This document shows, piece after piece, positions 6,403 to 14,202 of a DNA stretch of 22,975 nt; positions within the stretch are counted from its first letter, which is position 1; each line of letters begins with the position of its first letter. Source of the stretch: a virus; the IMG/VR virus record IMGVR_UViG_3300026321_000022, positions 1 to 22,975 of that record. One strand, given 5' to 3'. The position numbers and the translations under genes were made by a program. Below the pieces are notes generated by a model that worked only from the letters and a program-made list of their open reading frames with translations, was not told the DNA's origin and ran no database searches.

Positions 6403-7050
6403 ATGCAAATCAGTTTCAAGAATGACATTGCGGCACTAACCAAAGACCTACAGGCTATCAAGCAATCAGCTGTACCAAAGGCAACGGTTCAAGCACTAAA
6501 CCGAACTGGCCGAGGCACTAAGACCGACGCGGTTCGTGAAGTCAGCAAGAAGACCGGCATTCAGCAGAAAGAAGTACGCGCTAAGATATCTGGTCCATCA
6601 GATAACTTTAAGTTCAAAGCTACACGTAACAAGCAGTTTGCTACCGTCGATTCGTCAGAAGGTAGAGCATCAAACCTTATCAGTTTTGTATCTCCAACAT
6701 TGCGTAAGCCTAACCACTTTAACCACCGCAAGACATTAAAGAGTGGTCGAAAAGGTAAGTATCGAGCCAAAGGTGTAAAGGCTAGAGCATGGGGTAAAAG
6801 CAAAACATACGATGGAACATTCATTGGTAAAGGTAGGGGCTCAGGTAAGTACCTGGTGTTCGCTCGCAAGGGCAGCAGTCAGACCCCACTTAAGTCAATC
6901 ACTGGCCCATCAATCAGAGTCGAATTCAAATTAAAACCAATGCAAGCCAAGCTTAAAAGCATGGCAGACGTTAGGTTTAAAAAGAACATGGCTGATGCCG
7001 TGCGCAACCAGATAAGACTGGCAACTAAAAACAAAGTGCAGCCGCGCTAA
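6403..7050 (+). CDS. Z: Minor tail protein Z-like (tail completion protein)
   Basis: 215 residues (lambda Z about 192). The start (LTKDLQAIKQSAVPKATVQALNR) and the pattern of basic patches ending in MADAVRNQIRLATKN follow the prophage minor tail protein Z family, compare lambda VENLSRISKTAVPGAAAMAINR. It is very basic with many KGRGSGK-like stretches. gpZ acts in tail completion and DNA positioning before head-tail joining. In lambda the gene sits between FII and U; here it sits just before cos, so on linear virion DNA it would be at the opposite end from the other tail genes. Confidence 0.75.
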   Translation: MQISFKNDIAALTKDLQAIKQSAVPKATVQALNRTGRGTKTDAVREVSKKTGIQQKEVRAKISGPSDNFKFKATRNKQFATVDSSEGRASNLISFVSPTLRKPNHFNHRKTLKSGRKGKYRAKGVKARAWGKSKTYDGTFIGKGRGSGKYLVFARKGSSQTPLKSITGPSIRVEFKLKPMQAKLKSMADVRFKKNMADAVRNQIRLATKNKVQPR

Positions 7051-7121
7051 TCCTTACACTACTTGTGTAATCGGCGAAAGCACGACAAAGACCGTGCCAA
7101 AAAAAATCGAGGACGATAGAA

Positions 7122-7199
7122 ATGTCAATAAAAAAAGGTACTTTCCAGCATCTTTTTTTGTTACGGGTACGCAGCAGCGCAAACTTTCGCTATTTATGA
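7122..7199 (+). CDS. Possible small ORF spanning cos
   Basis: ATG 7122 is preceded eight bases upstream by GAGGA (7109-7113). The frame gives 25 residues (MSIKKGTFQHLFLLRVRS and on) and ends at TGA 7197-7199. It crosses cosQ and cosN, so it would be intact only in circular, prophage or concatemeric DNA. It may be chance: the frame is short and the DNA is under constraint for packaging. Listed because the ribosome-binding site is good. Confidence 0.2.
   Translation: MSIKKGTFQHLFLLRVRSSANFRYL
7137..7199. other. cos: Lambda-like cos site (cosQ-cosN)
   Basis: GGTACTTTCC (7137-7146) matches the start of lambda cosQ (GGTCCTTTCC), TTACG (7161-7165) matches the bases before the lambda nick, and TTTCGCTATTTATGA (7185-7199) is identical to my memory of lambda just right of cosN. 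The spacings, 29 bases from GGT to the end of TTACG and 19 bases from there to TTTCGC, equal those of lambda. The predicted 12-base cohesive end is GGTACGCAGCAG (7166-7177), with CG pairs placed symmetrically around its centre. Terminase encoded just downstream would bind and nick here. Confidence 0.85.
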
Positions 7200-7211
7200 C
7201 TCATTTTCGCT
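7185..7211 (+). repeat. Two TTTCGCT copies, candidate terminase-binding (cosB) repeats
   Basis: TTTCGCT occurs at 7185-7191 and again at 7205-7211, start to start exactly 20 bases, about two helical turns. They lie between the cosN cut and the Nu1 start, where lambda has its gpNu1-binding R sites. The whole interval is only 82 bases, shorter than in lambda, and I see no clear IHF site. Role as Nu1-binding sites is inference. Confidence 0.35.
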
Positions 7212-7259
7212 CTAGGTTGTTTAGTTATCGCCTAAAGCGTCACTGAAAAAGCACAAACC

Positions 7260-7775
7260 ATGGACTCGCATTTACTCAACAAAAAGAACATGGCCGAGTC
7301 ATTAGGCATTTCTACTCAGGCCTTTGATAAATGGGGCGTGAAGCCTCACAAGAAAGTTGGCAGACAGACGTTTTTTAGGGTTCAGGATGTGGTTGAAAAT
7401 CGCATTGAAAACGAACTCAAGAAAAACAACAACCGAGTTAACCTTGGTGGCGAAACAATAGATCTCGAACTTGAGCGTGCAATGCTCACTCAACAGCAAC
7501 GAATCACCCAGCAGATCAAGAACGAAATTTTGGAAGGACGCGCAATTCCTGTAGAAGCTGCGCGAGATGTTCTAGCAAAAATATTAGCCCAAGTTGGCGC
7601 AACGCTAGATTCACTAGCACCAAATATCAAAAGACGACACCCAGAAATAGAGCAGAGGATTATCGACTTCATAAAGTCCGAAACCATCAAGCATCAAAAC
7701 GAGGCGTCGAATCTTGATGATTACTTGGACGATATAATCGATGACGTTATCACTCAGGCAGAGGCGAAAGTTTAA
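7260..7775 (+). CDS. Nu1: Terminase small subunit, Nu1-like
   Basis: 171 residues (lambda Nu1 is 181). The N-terminus (LLNKKNMAESLGISTQAFDKW) is a winged helix-turn-helix resembling lambda KKQLADIFGASIRTIQNW, and binds cos repeats. The middle helix (LTQQQRITQQIKNEILEGRAIPVE) and the block SLAPNIKRRHPEIEQRIIDFIKSE parallel lambda LPLSVQRRFPELENRHVDFLKRD. It recognises cos and stimulates the large subunit. It starts 82 bases right of the predicted cos cut and overlaps the large-subunit gene by 35 bases, as in lambda-type phages. An ATG at 7290 is a less likely alternative start. Confidence 0.93.
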   Translation: MDSHLLNKKNMAESLGISTQAFDKWGVKPHKKVGRQTFFRVQDVVENRIENELKKNNNRVNLGGETIDLELERAMLTQQQRITQQIKNEILEGRAIPVEAARDVLAKILAQVGATLDSLAPNIKRRHPEIEQRIIDFIKSETIKHQNEASNLDDYLDDIIDDVITQAEAKV

Positions 7776-9696
7776 GAAAGCGCTGCAAGAGGGTGCGAGA
7801 GTTCTTTACCGTTCGCCACCACTCACTGGTGTTGAATGGGCCGATAAACATTTTTATATGTCACCTGAATCCTCTTACATTGAGGGTCCATGGAAGACAG
7901 CACCGAGTCAGATAGCAATTCTGAACTCAATGTGCAACGACGATATTAAAGAGGTTAACTGGTTAAAGTCGGCGCGGGTTGGTTACACCAAACTGATTTG
8001 TGCGGCTATTGGTTACTTCATTGAGCACAAAAAAAGAAACATAGGTGTTTGGCAGCCAGACGATGGTGCCCGTGATGGGTTTAGTAAAAAGCACATCGAT
8101 CCTATGCTACGCGATGTTGGGCCATTGCGCGCAATATTTCCTTACTTAAACAAAAAGAGTAAGCAGAACACCATTGAGAATAAGGCGTTTACTAACCGCC
8201 GTGAATTGTTCTTGATGGGTGGTAAGGCGGCTAAAAACTATCGTGAGAAATCCCTAGATCTATCGATATATGATGAGCTTTCAAAATTCGATAGAGATAT
8301 TGAAGGCGAAGGTTCAGCTACTTTCCTTGGCGATAAACGCTTGGAAGGTTCAGCTTTCGGTAAATCAATAAGGGGTTCTACGCCCACGATAAAAGGCGAG
8401 TGCCAAATCACAGAGGCCGCCGAAGAGTCAGAACAATATTTCAAACGCTACATACCTTGCCCACACTGCGGTACCCATCAGACGTTAATCTTTGGTGGTA
8501 AAGACAGTAAGTACGGGCTGGAATGGAATAGCGAACTTGAAGGTTCAGAACGAGCTCGAACAGCAAAGTATCGCTGTATTGCCTGCAGTGAAACATTTTC
8601 ATATTCAGATTTTATTGAGGCTGATCACAAAGGCTATTGGCTCAGCAACGAAGGCTTAGCAACCTATGACAGCATTACGTTCTATCACGCTGAAGGTTTT
8701 CCAGAAACAAAGAGTATAGCGCCCACACCAGAATCAGTTACCTGGTATATAAATTCGCTTTACTCAAACTTTTCACCTTGGTCGAGAATTGTCACCGAAT
8801 GGTATAAGGCTCAAGGTAGTCAGATGAAGCTTAAGTCCTTCATCAATACAACGCTTGGCGAGGCTTTTGAAGAAGTAGAGCGCTCAAAAACAGAGCCTGA
8901 ACATTTGTTTGCTAGGCGGGAAGACTACCGCGCTGAAGTTCCTGATGACGTTGTATTCATCACGGTAGGTGGTGACATGCAAGACCACTGGGCAGAGTTC
9001 GTTGTCAAAGGTTGGACAGCCGGTGAAGAAAGCTTTGTTATAGATGCTTTTGAGGTTCACGGCGACCCATCCGTACCACTTTTCTGGGACCAACTAGAAA
9101 AGCCGCTACGCAAGCAATACAAAAAAGCTAATGGCCAAGTGATGAACTGGGCAATCGGTTGCTTTGACTCAGGCGGTCACTATACCGATGAGGTTTACAA
9201 GTTCACCAAACGCTTCGGTGTAATGCGCTTGTTCCCTTGCAAGGGTGCAAGCCAATATGGCAAGCCAATAGCGACGAAGCCTAAGAAGAAAAATTCTCAC
9301 GGTGTCTACTTGGTTATGGTAGGTACCGATAACGCCAAAGACATAATATCGGAAAGATTGGGAATTGTTCCCGCTGAACCCGGCTTAAGAAAGCCAGGGT
9401 GCATTCATTTCCCAATGAAAGAGTGGTGCAACCTTTCTTTCTTCAAGCAGTTACTGGCTGAGTACAAAAAGCCGTTTTTTGTTAACGGCCAGAAAAGTTA
9501 TAAGTGGCACTGCCCAGATGGTGTGAGAAACGAAAAGCTAGATTGTGAAGTTTATAATTTAGCCGCGCTACGGGTAGCACAGCAATATTTAGCCCTTGAT
9601 TTGGATTCCCTTGCAGCGATACCAGCTGAAGCCCAGCCAGAAGAATCAAGCTCCAGCAGCATGGCAGATTTAGGAAAACTACTTAATGGCAGCTAA
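7741..9696 (+). CDS. A: Terminase large subunit, GpA-like ATPase/nuclease
   Basis: 651 residues (lambda gpA 641) and clearly homologous along its length. The Walker A-type segment is KSARVGYTK (76-84); the Walker B region is SIYDEL (175-180), followed by KSIRGSTP. Cysteines in CPHCG (240-244) and CIAC (279-282) suggest a zinc ribbon. The nuclease acidic motif VGGDMQDHW has D412, where lambda has the catalytic GIDSQLD. The C-terminal FDSGG, KGASQYGKP and RNEKLDCEVYNLAALR blocks also match. It nicks cosN, separates the ends and drives DNA into the procapsid. The start overlaps Nu1 by 35 bases. Confidence 0.97.
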   Translation: MTLSLRQRRKFKKALQEGARVLYRSPPLTGVEWADKHFYMSPESSYIEGPWKTAPSQIAILNSMCNDDIKEVNWLKSARVGYTKLICAAIGYFIEHKKRNIGVWQPDDGARDGFSKKHIDPMLRDVGPLRAIFPYLNKKSKQNTIENKAFTNRRELFLMGGKAAKNYREKSLDLSIYDELSKFDRDIEGEGSATFLGDKRLEGSAFGKSIRGSTPTIKGECQITEAAEESEQYFKRYIPCPHCGTHQTLIFGGKDSKYGLEWNSELEGSERARTAKYRCIACSETFSYSDFIEADHKGYWLSNEGLATYDSITFYHAEGFPETKSIAPTPESVTWYINSLYSNFSPWSRIVTEWYKAQGSQMKLKSFINTTLGEAFEEVERSKTEPEHLFARREDYRAEVPDDVVFITVGGDMQDHWAEFVVKGWTAGEESFVIDAFEVHGDPSVPLFWDQLEKPLRKQYKKANGQVMNWAIGCFDSGGHYTDEVYKFTKRFGVMRLFPCKGASQYGKPIATKPKKKNSHGVYLVMVGTDNAKDIISERLGIVPAEPGLRKPGCIHFPMKEWCNLSFFKQLLAEYKKPFFVNGQKSYKWHCPDGVRNEKLDCEVYNLAALRVAQQYLALDLDSLAAIPAEAQPEESSSSSMADLGKLLNGS

Positions 9697-9898
9697 TGAA
9701 GTAAAACAGCTTGAAGAAGCGCAGTTGGCAAAGCATAAACTTGTAACGGGCGCGCGAGTTGTAAAAATTAACAAGGGCGGCATGTCAGTTGAGTATACCA
9801 GTGCCAACCTTTATGAGCTCAATGCTTATATAGCAGAGCTGGAATTAAAGGTTAACGGTAATCACCGCCGCCGCGCCCCAGTAGGTTTTAGATTCTAA
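9686..9898 (+). CDS. W: Head-tail connector W-like (gpW)
   Basis: 70 residues (lambda gpW 68). LVTGARVVKINKGGMSVEYT and YIAELELKV...RRRAPVGFRF parallel lambda [20 protein letters not shown] and YIAELEVQ...RRRGPAGFYV. gpW joins the portal after packaging and forms the platform for gpFII. ATG 9686 overlaps the large terminase gene by 11 bases, and its stop overlaps the portal start (TAATG). Confidence 0.95.
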   Translation: MAANEVKQLEEAQLAKHKLVTGARVVKINKGGMSVEYTSANLYELNAYIAELELKVNGNHRRRAPVGFRF

Positions 9899-11490
9899 TG
9901 AAAAATGTTCAAATATTAGATCACAAAGGTCAACCAATGACCGAATCTTACAAGGGCGCCGCTCATGGTTTTGGTGGTCAGTTAACAGACTGGAACCCCA
10001 CGCTTCAATCAGCCGATGCCGCTTTATTGCCCAACCTCCAAATGGGTAACGCGCGCGCCGATGATCTTGTTAAGAACCACGGCTTTGCAAATGGTGCTGT
10101 GCAAATGCACGTTGATAACGTGGTGGGTTCGCTATTTCGCTTAAGCTATAAGCCACAATGGAGAACACTTGGCATTCAGGAAGCAGACGCCCGCGCTTTA
10201 GCCGTAGATGTAGAAGCTGCATTTAAAGAGCATGCTGAAGATAACGTAGGTTGTTACTTGGATGCAGAGCGTAAGCGCACATTCACCATGATGGTTCGTG
10301 AAGTTGTTGCAACCCACGTTAATCTAGGCGAAGCGATGGCTGCAGCTGAATGGATCCGCCGCCCTGGTTCTTTGTTTAAAACTGCTATTAAGATGGTTTC
10401 ACCCAAACGTGTTTCAAACCCAAATGGTGTGGCAGATAACCAGTTTTTGCGTGGTGGTGTAGAACAAGACCGCCATAGCAGCGCAGTTGCTTACCATGTT
10501 CTTAACCCTCGTTATGGCATGGGTGCATCGTTAAACGGCTATGGTTATGGCGAATGGACCCGTGTTCCTAGAGAAACCCGCTGGGGTCGCCAGCAGTTTA
10601 TTCATGTATTTGAACCGCGTGAAGATGGGCAAACGCGAGGGGCAAACCAGTTCCTTTCTGTTATGGAACAGCTTTTCATGATTGATAAGCTGCAATTAAC
10701 AAAGCTTCAAAACGCCATCATTAACGCAATGTATGCCGCTGTAATTGAGTCGGACCTTGATTCAGAAACTGCGAATCAAATGATACTAGGCGCAGGGCAG
10801 GGTAATGATAACCCTGCAATAAAAGGGTTATCTGCCATGATGGCAATGACTGGCCAGTATCACCAAGGCGCTAACGTTAAAATGAATGGCGCTAAAATTC
10901 CGCACCTGTTCCCTGGCGAATCACTTAACTTAAAAACACCGGGTCATGCAGATAATGGTTTTGCAGACTTAGAAGCGTCAATACTTCGATATACCGCTGC
11001 AGGTATGGGCGTAAGTTATGAGCAATTAGCGCGAGATTACTCAAAAGTAAATTACTCAAGCGCCCGGGCATCGATGATGGAAAGCTGGCGCTATTTCATG
11101 GGTCGCAGAAAAGTAATCGCCTCTAGCTTCGCATCCCGCGTTTTTGCTTTATGGCTAGAAGAAGCAGTAAGCCGAAATATTATCACCTTGCCGCGAAAAG
11201 CTAAGTACAACTTCTATGAACGTAAAGCAGCATGGTGTAACGCTGAGTGGATTGGTTCTGGCCGACTAGCAATAGATGGTCTGAAAGAAGTTAAAGAAGC
11301 GGTTCTAAGAATCGAATCTGGCCTTTCTACTTACGAAAAAGAGTTGGCAACAATGGGTGAGGATTACCAAGAGATATTCAGCCAACAAATTCGTGAAACC
11401 GAAGAGCGAAAAGCGGCGGGTTTACCCCCGCCTAGCTGGGTTCAAGTTAACCAGTTCGCCAGCAATGAATCAGAAGGAGAGGCCGCGTAA
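9898..11490 (+). CDS. B: Portal protein, B-like
   Basis: 530 residues (lambda gpB 533), strongly similar throughout: ADAALLPNLQMGNARADDLV, ERKRTFTMMVREVVA, VSPKRVSNPN, FIHVFEPREDGQTRGAN, AMYAAVIESDLD, AAGMGVSYEQLARDYS, SWRYFMGRRKVIASS and IGSGRLAIDGLKEVKEAV all have close lambda counterparts. Twelve copies form the ring through which DNA enters. The stop codon TAA 11488-11490 sits inside the hairpin that precedes the protease gene. Confidence 0.97.
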   Translation: MKNVQILDHKGQPMTESYKGAAHGFGGQLTDWNPTLQSADAALLPNLQMGNARADDLVKNHGFANGAVQMHVDNVVGSLFRLSYKPQWRTLGIQEADARALAVDVEAAFKEHAEDNVGCYLDAERKRTFTMMVREVVATHVNLGEAMAAAEWIRRPGSLFKTAIKMVSPKRVSNPNGVADNQFLRGGVEQDRHSSAVAYHVLNPRYGMGASLNGYGYGEWTRVPRETRWGRQQFIHVFEPREDGQTRGANQFLSVMEQLFMIDKLQLTKLQNAIINAMYAAVIESDLDSETANQMILGAGQGNDNPAIKGLSAMMAMTGQYHQGANVKMNGAKIPHLFPGESLNLKTPGHADNGFADLEASILRYTAAGMGVSYEQLARDYSKVNYSSARASMMESWRYFMGRRKVIASSFASRVFALWLEEAVSRNIITLPRKAKYNFYERKAAWCNAEWIGSGRLAIDGLKEVKEAVLRIESGLSTYEKELATMGEDYQEIFSQQIRETEERKAAGLPPPSWVQVNQFASNESEGEAA

Positions 11491-11501
11491 GCGGTTTTTT
11501 T
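11474..11501 (+). promoter_or_regulatory. Hairpin between ribosome-binding site and start of gene C; terminator-like
   Basis: AAGGAGAG (11474-11481) is the only good ribosome-binding site for the gene at 11502 but is 22 bases from its ATG. Between them CCGC-GTAA-GCGG (11483-11494), a GNRA tetraloop hairpin extendable by a G-U pair, is followed by seven T (11495-11501). Folding would bring the site to about eight bases from ATG. The same structure looks like a short intrinsic terminator. Which role it has cannot be told from sequence. Confidence 0.55.
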
Positions 11502-12788
11502 ATGCCTATGTTAGAACAACTCGCCAATCAGTTTTTGGCTATGAATGCTAAGTCAGCTAGAAACCTTGTTGGCTCTCTGTCTCGCCTTCAGAAAGGTGGT
11601 TTTTCAATCACTGATGATCAAGGTGCTGTTGATGCTACCGAAAAGCCGCGCATAAGCACCGCGTCTTTGGGGTATGGTATGAGCGGCCGAAACTACGACT
11701 CAAAGCCTTTCCACTTTATTGATGGCATAGCCATTATCCCCGTGATGGGAACACTAGTTCATAAGCTTAGCTATTCAAGTTCATGGGCTACCGGCTACAA
11801 CGTTATTGTTGGCATGTTTGATGCCGCAAACGCCGACCCTGATGTAGAGGGCATATTGCTTGCCATTAATTCGCCGGGCGGAACAGTTGCAGGTTGCTTT
11901 GACGCTACTGACCACATTGCACAAAACAAAGGTGATAAACCTGTTTGGGCAATTTATGACGATATGGCTTGTAGTGGCGCTATGTGTATTGCCAGCGTTG
12001 CAGACAAACGTTTAACAACACAAACAGCCATTAGTGGTTCGGTTGGTGTTGTTCAGATACATGCCAGCTATGAAGAAATGCTTGCTGAATCAGGCTTAGC
12101 GGTCACGCTAATCTATTCCGGTTCTCACAAGGTTGATGGCAATCCTTATAAAAACCTGCCCGAATCCGTTTATGAAGATTTCAAAACCCAGTGCGATGAA
12201 TTGCGCCAACAGTTTGCCGAAAAGGTAGCAACGAACATTGGTTTACCTATTGAAACCGTTCTTGAAACAGAAGCGCAGACATATACCGGGCAAGCAGCTG
12301 TAGATGCAGGCCTAGCTGATGAGTTGGTTAACTCGCACAACATCATTTCACATTTTAAACAACATCTGTCCTCACCGGACAGTTCAACACTACGGAGCGT
12401 CACAATGAGTGAACAATCTACTTCGGTGGCAACTGAGTCGGTAACTGCCGGTGAAGAAGCCCAAGCTGCTACGCCAGCTACCGCTACAACTGAAAATACG
12501 GTAGACCATCAAGCACGTTGTAAAGCCATTATCACGGCTGAAGCTGCAGAAGGTCGAAAAGACTTAGCCCACCACTTGGCTTTTGACACTGATATGTCAG
12601 TAGAGCAAGCGCTGGGTGTTTTAGCTAAGGCCCCACAACAATCAGCTAGCGCTCAACAGGGTAATGCGCTTGATGTTGCGATGGCAAATACTGAGCAACC
12701 AAATATCGCGACTGTTGCTGAAGACTCTGAACCTTCAGAGGCAGAACAGTTCGTTCAATCTTACAAAACTGCTACCGGAGCAAAGTAA
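11502..12788 (+). CDS. C: Capsid assembly protease, S49 family (C-like), with scaffold domain
   Basis: 428 residues (lambda gpC 439). Residues about 70-280 form an S49/ClpP-type serine protease: INSPGGTV (122-129) for the oxyanion hole, ACSGA with S158 as nucleophile, SGSVGVV (178-184) and SGSHKVDGNPY with K210 as general base. The region after 300 is alanine/glutamate-rich and scaffold-like. It processes head proteins and degrades the scaffold during procapsid maturation. ATG 11502 and ATG 11508 are both possible starts. The ribosome-binding site is separated by a hairpin. Confidence 0.93.
   Translation: MPMLEQLANQFLAMNAKSARNLVGSLSRLQKGGFSITDDQGAVDATEKPRISTASLGYGMSGRNYDSKPFHFIDGIAIIPVMGTLVHKLSYSSSWATGYNVIVGMFDAANADPDVEGILLAINSPGGTVAGCFDATDHIAQNKGDKPVWAIYDDMACSGAMCIASVADKRLTTQTAISGSVGVVQIHASYEEMLAESGLAVTLIYSGSHKVDGNPYKNLPESVYEDFKTQCDELRQQFAEKVATNIGLPIETVLETEAQTYTGQAAVDAGLADELVNSHNIISHFKQHLSSPDSSTLRSVTMSEQSTSVATESVTAGEEAQAATPATATTENTVDHQARCKAIITAEAAEGRKDLAHHLAFDTDMSVEQALGVLAKAPQQSASAQQGNALDVAMANTEQPNIATVAEDSEPSEAEQFVQSYKTATGAK
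12405..12788 (+). CDS. nu3: Nested scaffolding protein, Nu3-like (internal start in C)
   Basis: An in-frame ATG at 12405 (residue 302 of the protease gene) has GGAG at 12394-12397 seven bases upstream, giving a separate 127-residue product. It is rich in A, E, T and Q (VATESVTAGEEAQAATPATA), with a helical segment near residues 35-75 and a charged C-terminus, as expected of a scaffold. In lambda the Nu3 scaffold starts inside C in the same way and shares its C-terminus. The domain boundary falls exactly at this start. Confidence 0.75.
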   Translation: MSEQSTSVATESVTAGEEAQAATPATATTENTVDHQARCKAIITAEAAEGRKDLAHHLAFDTDMSVEQALGVLAKAPQQSASAQQGNALDVAMANTEQPNIATVAEDSEPSEAEQFVQSYKTATGAK

Positions 12789-13148
12789 ATGACTACTGAA
12801 TCTTACAACTATGATCATCCTGTCTCTGGCAGTGATGAAATCGCTACTACTAGCGTAACTATCGCGTCTGGTCAGAACCTGCCAGCAAATACCCCGCTTG
12901 GTCAAGTTACCGCTACTGGTAAGTTCGTTGAATGTAACCCTTCAGCGACTAACGGTAGCCAAACAGCGGTTTACCTTACTGCACAAGCTGTTGATGCGTC
13001 AGCTGGTGACACACAATCGCAGGTAATTAAGTCGGGAACGTTCGACCCTGAGCAATTGAACTGGCATGCAAACTTTGATGCCACTAAAAAATTAACTGCT
13101 TTTGTAGGCACACCAATCAGCCTACAAAAACAATCAGCCGTTTTATAA
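12789..13148 (+). CDS. D: Head decoration protein, D-like
   Basis: 119 residues (lambda gpD 110). GGAG at 12777-12780 is eight bases before ATG. The block VIKSGTFDPEQLNW and the end DATKKLTAFVGTPISL parallel lambda FYKSGTFRYEDVLW and DETKKRTAFAGTAISI. Trimers of this protein clamp the expanded shell and stabilise it against DNA pressure. It lies between scaffold and shell genes, as in lambda. Confidence 0.95.
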   Translation: MTTESYNYDHPVSGSDEIATTSVTIASGQNLPANTPLGQVTATGKFVECNPSATNGSQTAVYLTAQAVDASAGDTQSQVIKSGTFDPEQLNWHANFDATKKLTAFVGTPISLQKQSAVL

Positions 13149-13160
13149 GGAGCGCGCACA

Positions 13161-14192
13161 ATGTTTACCCCTCTAGCAACTAGCACAATGCTTTCAATTG
13201 TTTCTACAATGGGCAAATTTGACCCGTTCTTTCTACGTCTGTTTTTCGGCAGCGTTGTAACTTCGCCAGATGAAAGCATCCACTTTGATAAAATCCATGA
13301 CGATGTAGTTATGGCGCCGTTCGTATCACCTATGATTGCTGGCAAGGTGCACAAAGAAAAAGGTGGAGAACTTAAAAAATTCACGCCTGCTTATGTTAAA
13401 CCAAAGCATGCAGTGAAACCTTCGAATAACCTGAAACGCCGCCCTGGCGAATCTTATTTGGGTGAACTAACGCCTGCGCAGCGAAGACAAGCAACCGTTG
13501 TAGAGTTGCTTGAACGCCAAGATAAAGCAATTACCGCTCGTGAAGAGTGGATGGCGGCACAAGCCGTGCTTACTGGTTCTGTTACCGTTGACGGTGAAGA
13601 CTACGAAAAGCAAGTAGTTGATTTTGGCCGGAATCCTGAAAACAGCATCACTCTAGCAGCGGGCGCTAAATGGGATGTAGTAGACCCTGAAACTTACGAT
13701 CCAACCGATGACATTACCAACTGGGCAGAAAATGCTACGGGCAACATTAATACCATCGTTATGGGCAAAACGGCTTGGGCTAAGTTCTACTCGTTCAAGT
13801 CTGTAAAAGACAACTTAGACACTCGCCGTGGCAGTTCTTCAGAAATGGAAACGGCAACTAAAGACCTTGGTATGGCAGTTAGCTTTAAAGGTTACTTTGG
13901 TGATGTGGCGATTTGGGTTTACACAGGCCAGTACATCGATGCTGAAACGGGCAACAAAGAATACTATATGCCAGTAGGTAAAATTCTTTTGGGTAACTCA
14001 TCTTATGAGGGTATTCGCTGCTATGGCGCAATCCAAGATGTTCGCGCTAACGACGAAGGCATTGTTTCAGCTTCTCGCTATCCGAAAAACTGGATGCAAG
14101 AAGATCCATCGGTAGAGTACATCATGACGCAATCAGCGCCCCTAATGGTTACGCCTGATCCAAACGCGTTTGTTGATGTAACAGTCCTTTAA
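13161..14192 (+). CDS. E: Major capsid protein, E-like
   Basis: 343 residues (lambda gpE 341), homologous over its length: FDPFFLRLFF, FTPAYVKPKHAVKP, YDPTDDI, SFKSVKDNLDTRRGSSSEME, ATKDLGMAVSFKGYFGDVAI, YSGQY-like YTGQY, and ASRYPKNWM with IMTQSAPLM near the end. It has the HK97 shell fold by family. AAGGAG at 13147-13152 lies eight bases before ATG, the strongest ribosome-binding site in the head module, as expected for the most abundant structural protein. Confidence 0.97.
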   Translation: MFTPLATSTMLSIVSTMGKFDPFFLRLFFGSVVTSPDESIHFDKIHDDVVMAPFVSPMIAGKVHKEKGGELKKFTPAYVKPKHAVKPSNNLKRRPGESYLGELTPAQRRQATVVELLERQDKAITAREEWMAAQAVLTGSVTVDGEDYEKQVVDFGRNPENSITLAAGAKWDVVDPETYDPTDDITNWAENATGNINTIVMGKTAWAKFYSFKSVKDNLDTRRGSSSEMETATKDLGMAVSFKGYFGDVAIWVYTGQYIDAETGNKEYYMPVGKILLGNSSYEGIRCYGAIQDVRANDEGIVSASRYPKNWMQEDPSVEYIMTQSAPLMVTPDPNAFVDVTVL

Positions 14193-14202
14193 TTTTCAAT
14201 GT

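Noticed and set aside
6536-6739. Plus-strand frame of 67 codons inside the Z-like gene
   Set aside because: Nested in another frame without a ribosome-binding site or recognisable protein features.
7078-7100. GCACG...CGTGC inverted repeat followed by an A-run, as a terminator
   Set aside because: Only five pairs with an eight-base loop, and the run is A not T on the + strand; too weak to call.
12971-13384. Minus-strand frame of 137 codons
   Set aside because: Shadow of the D and E genes, both strongly identified on the + strand.
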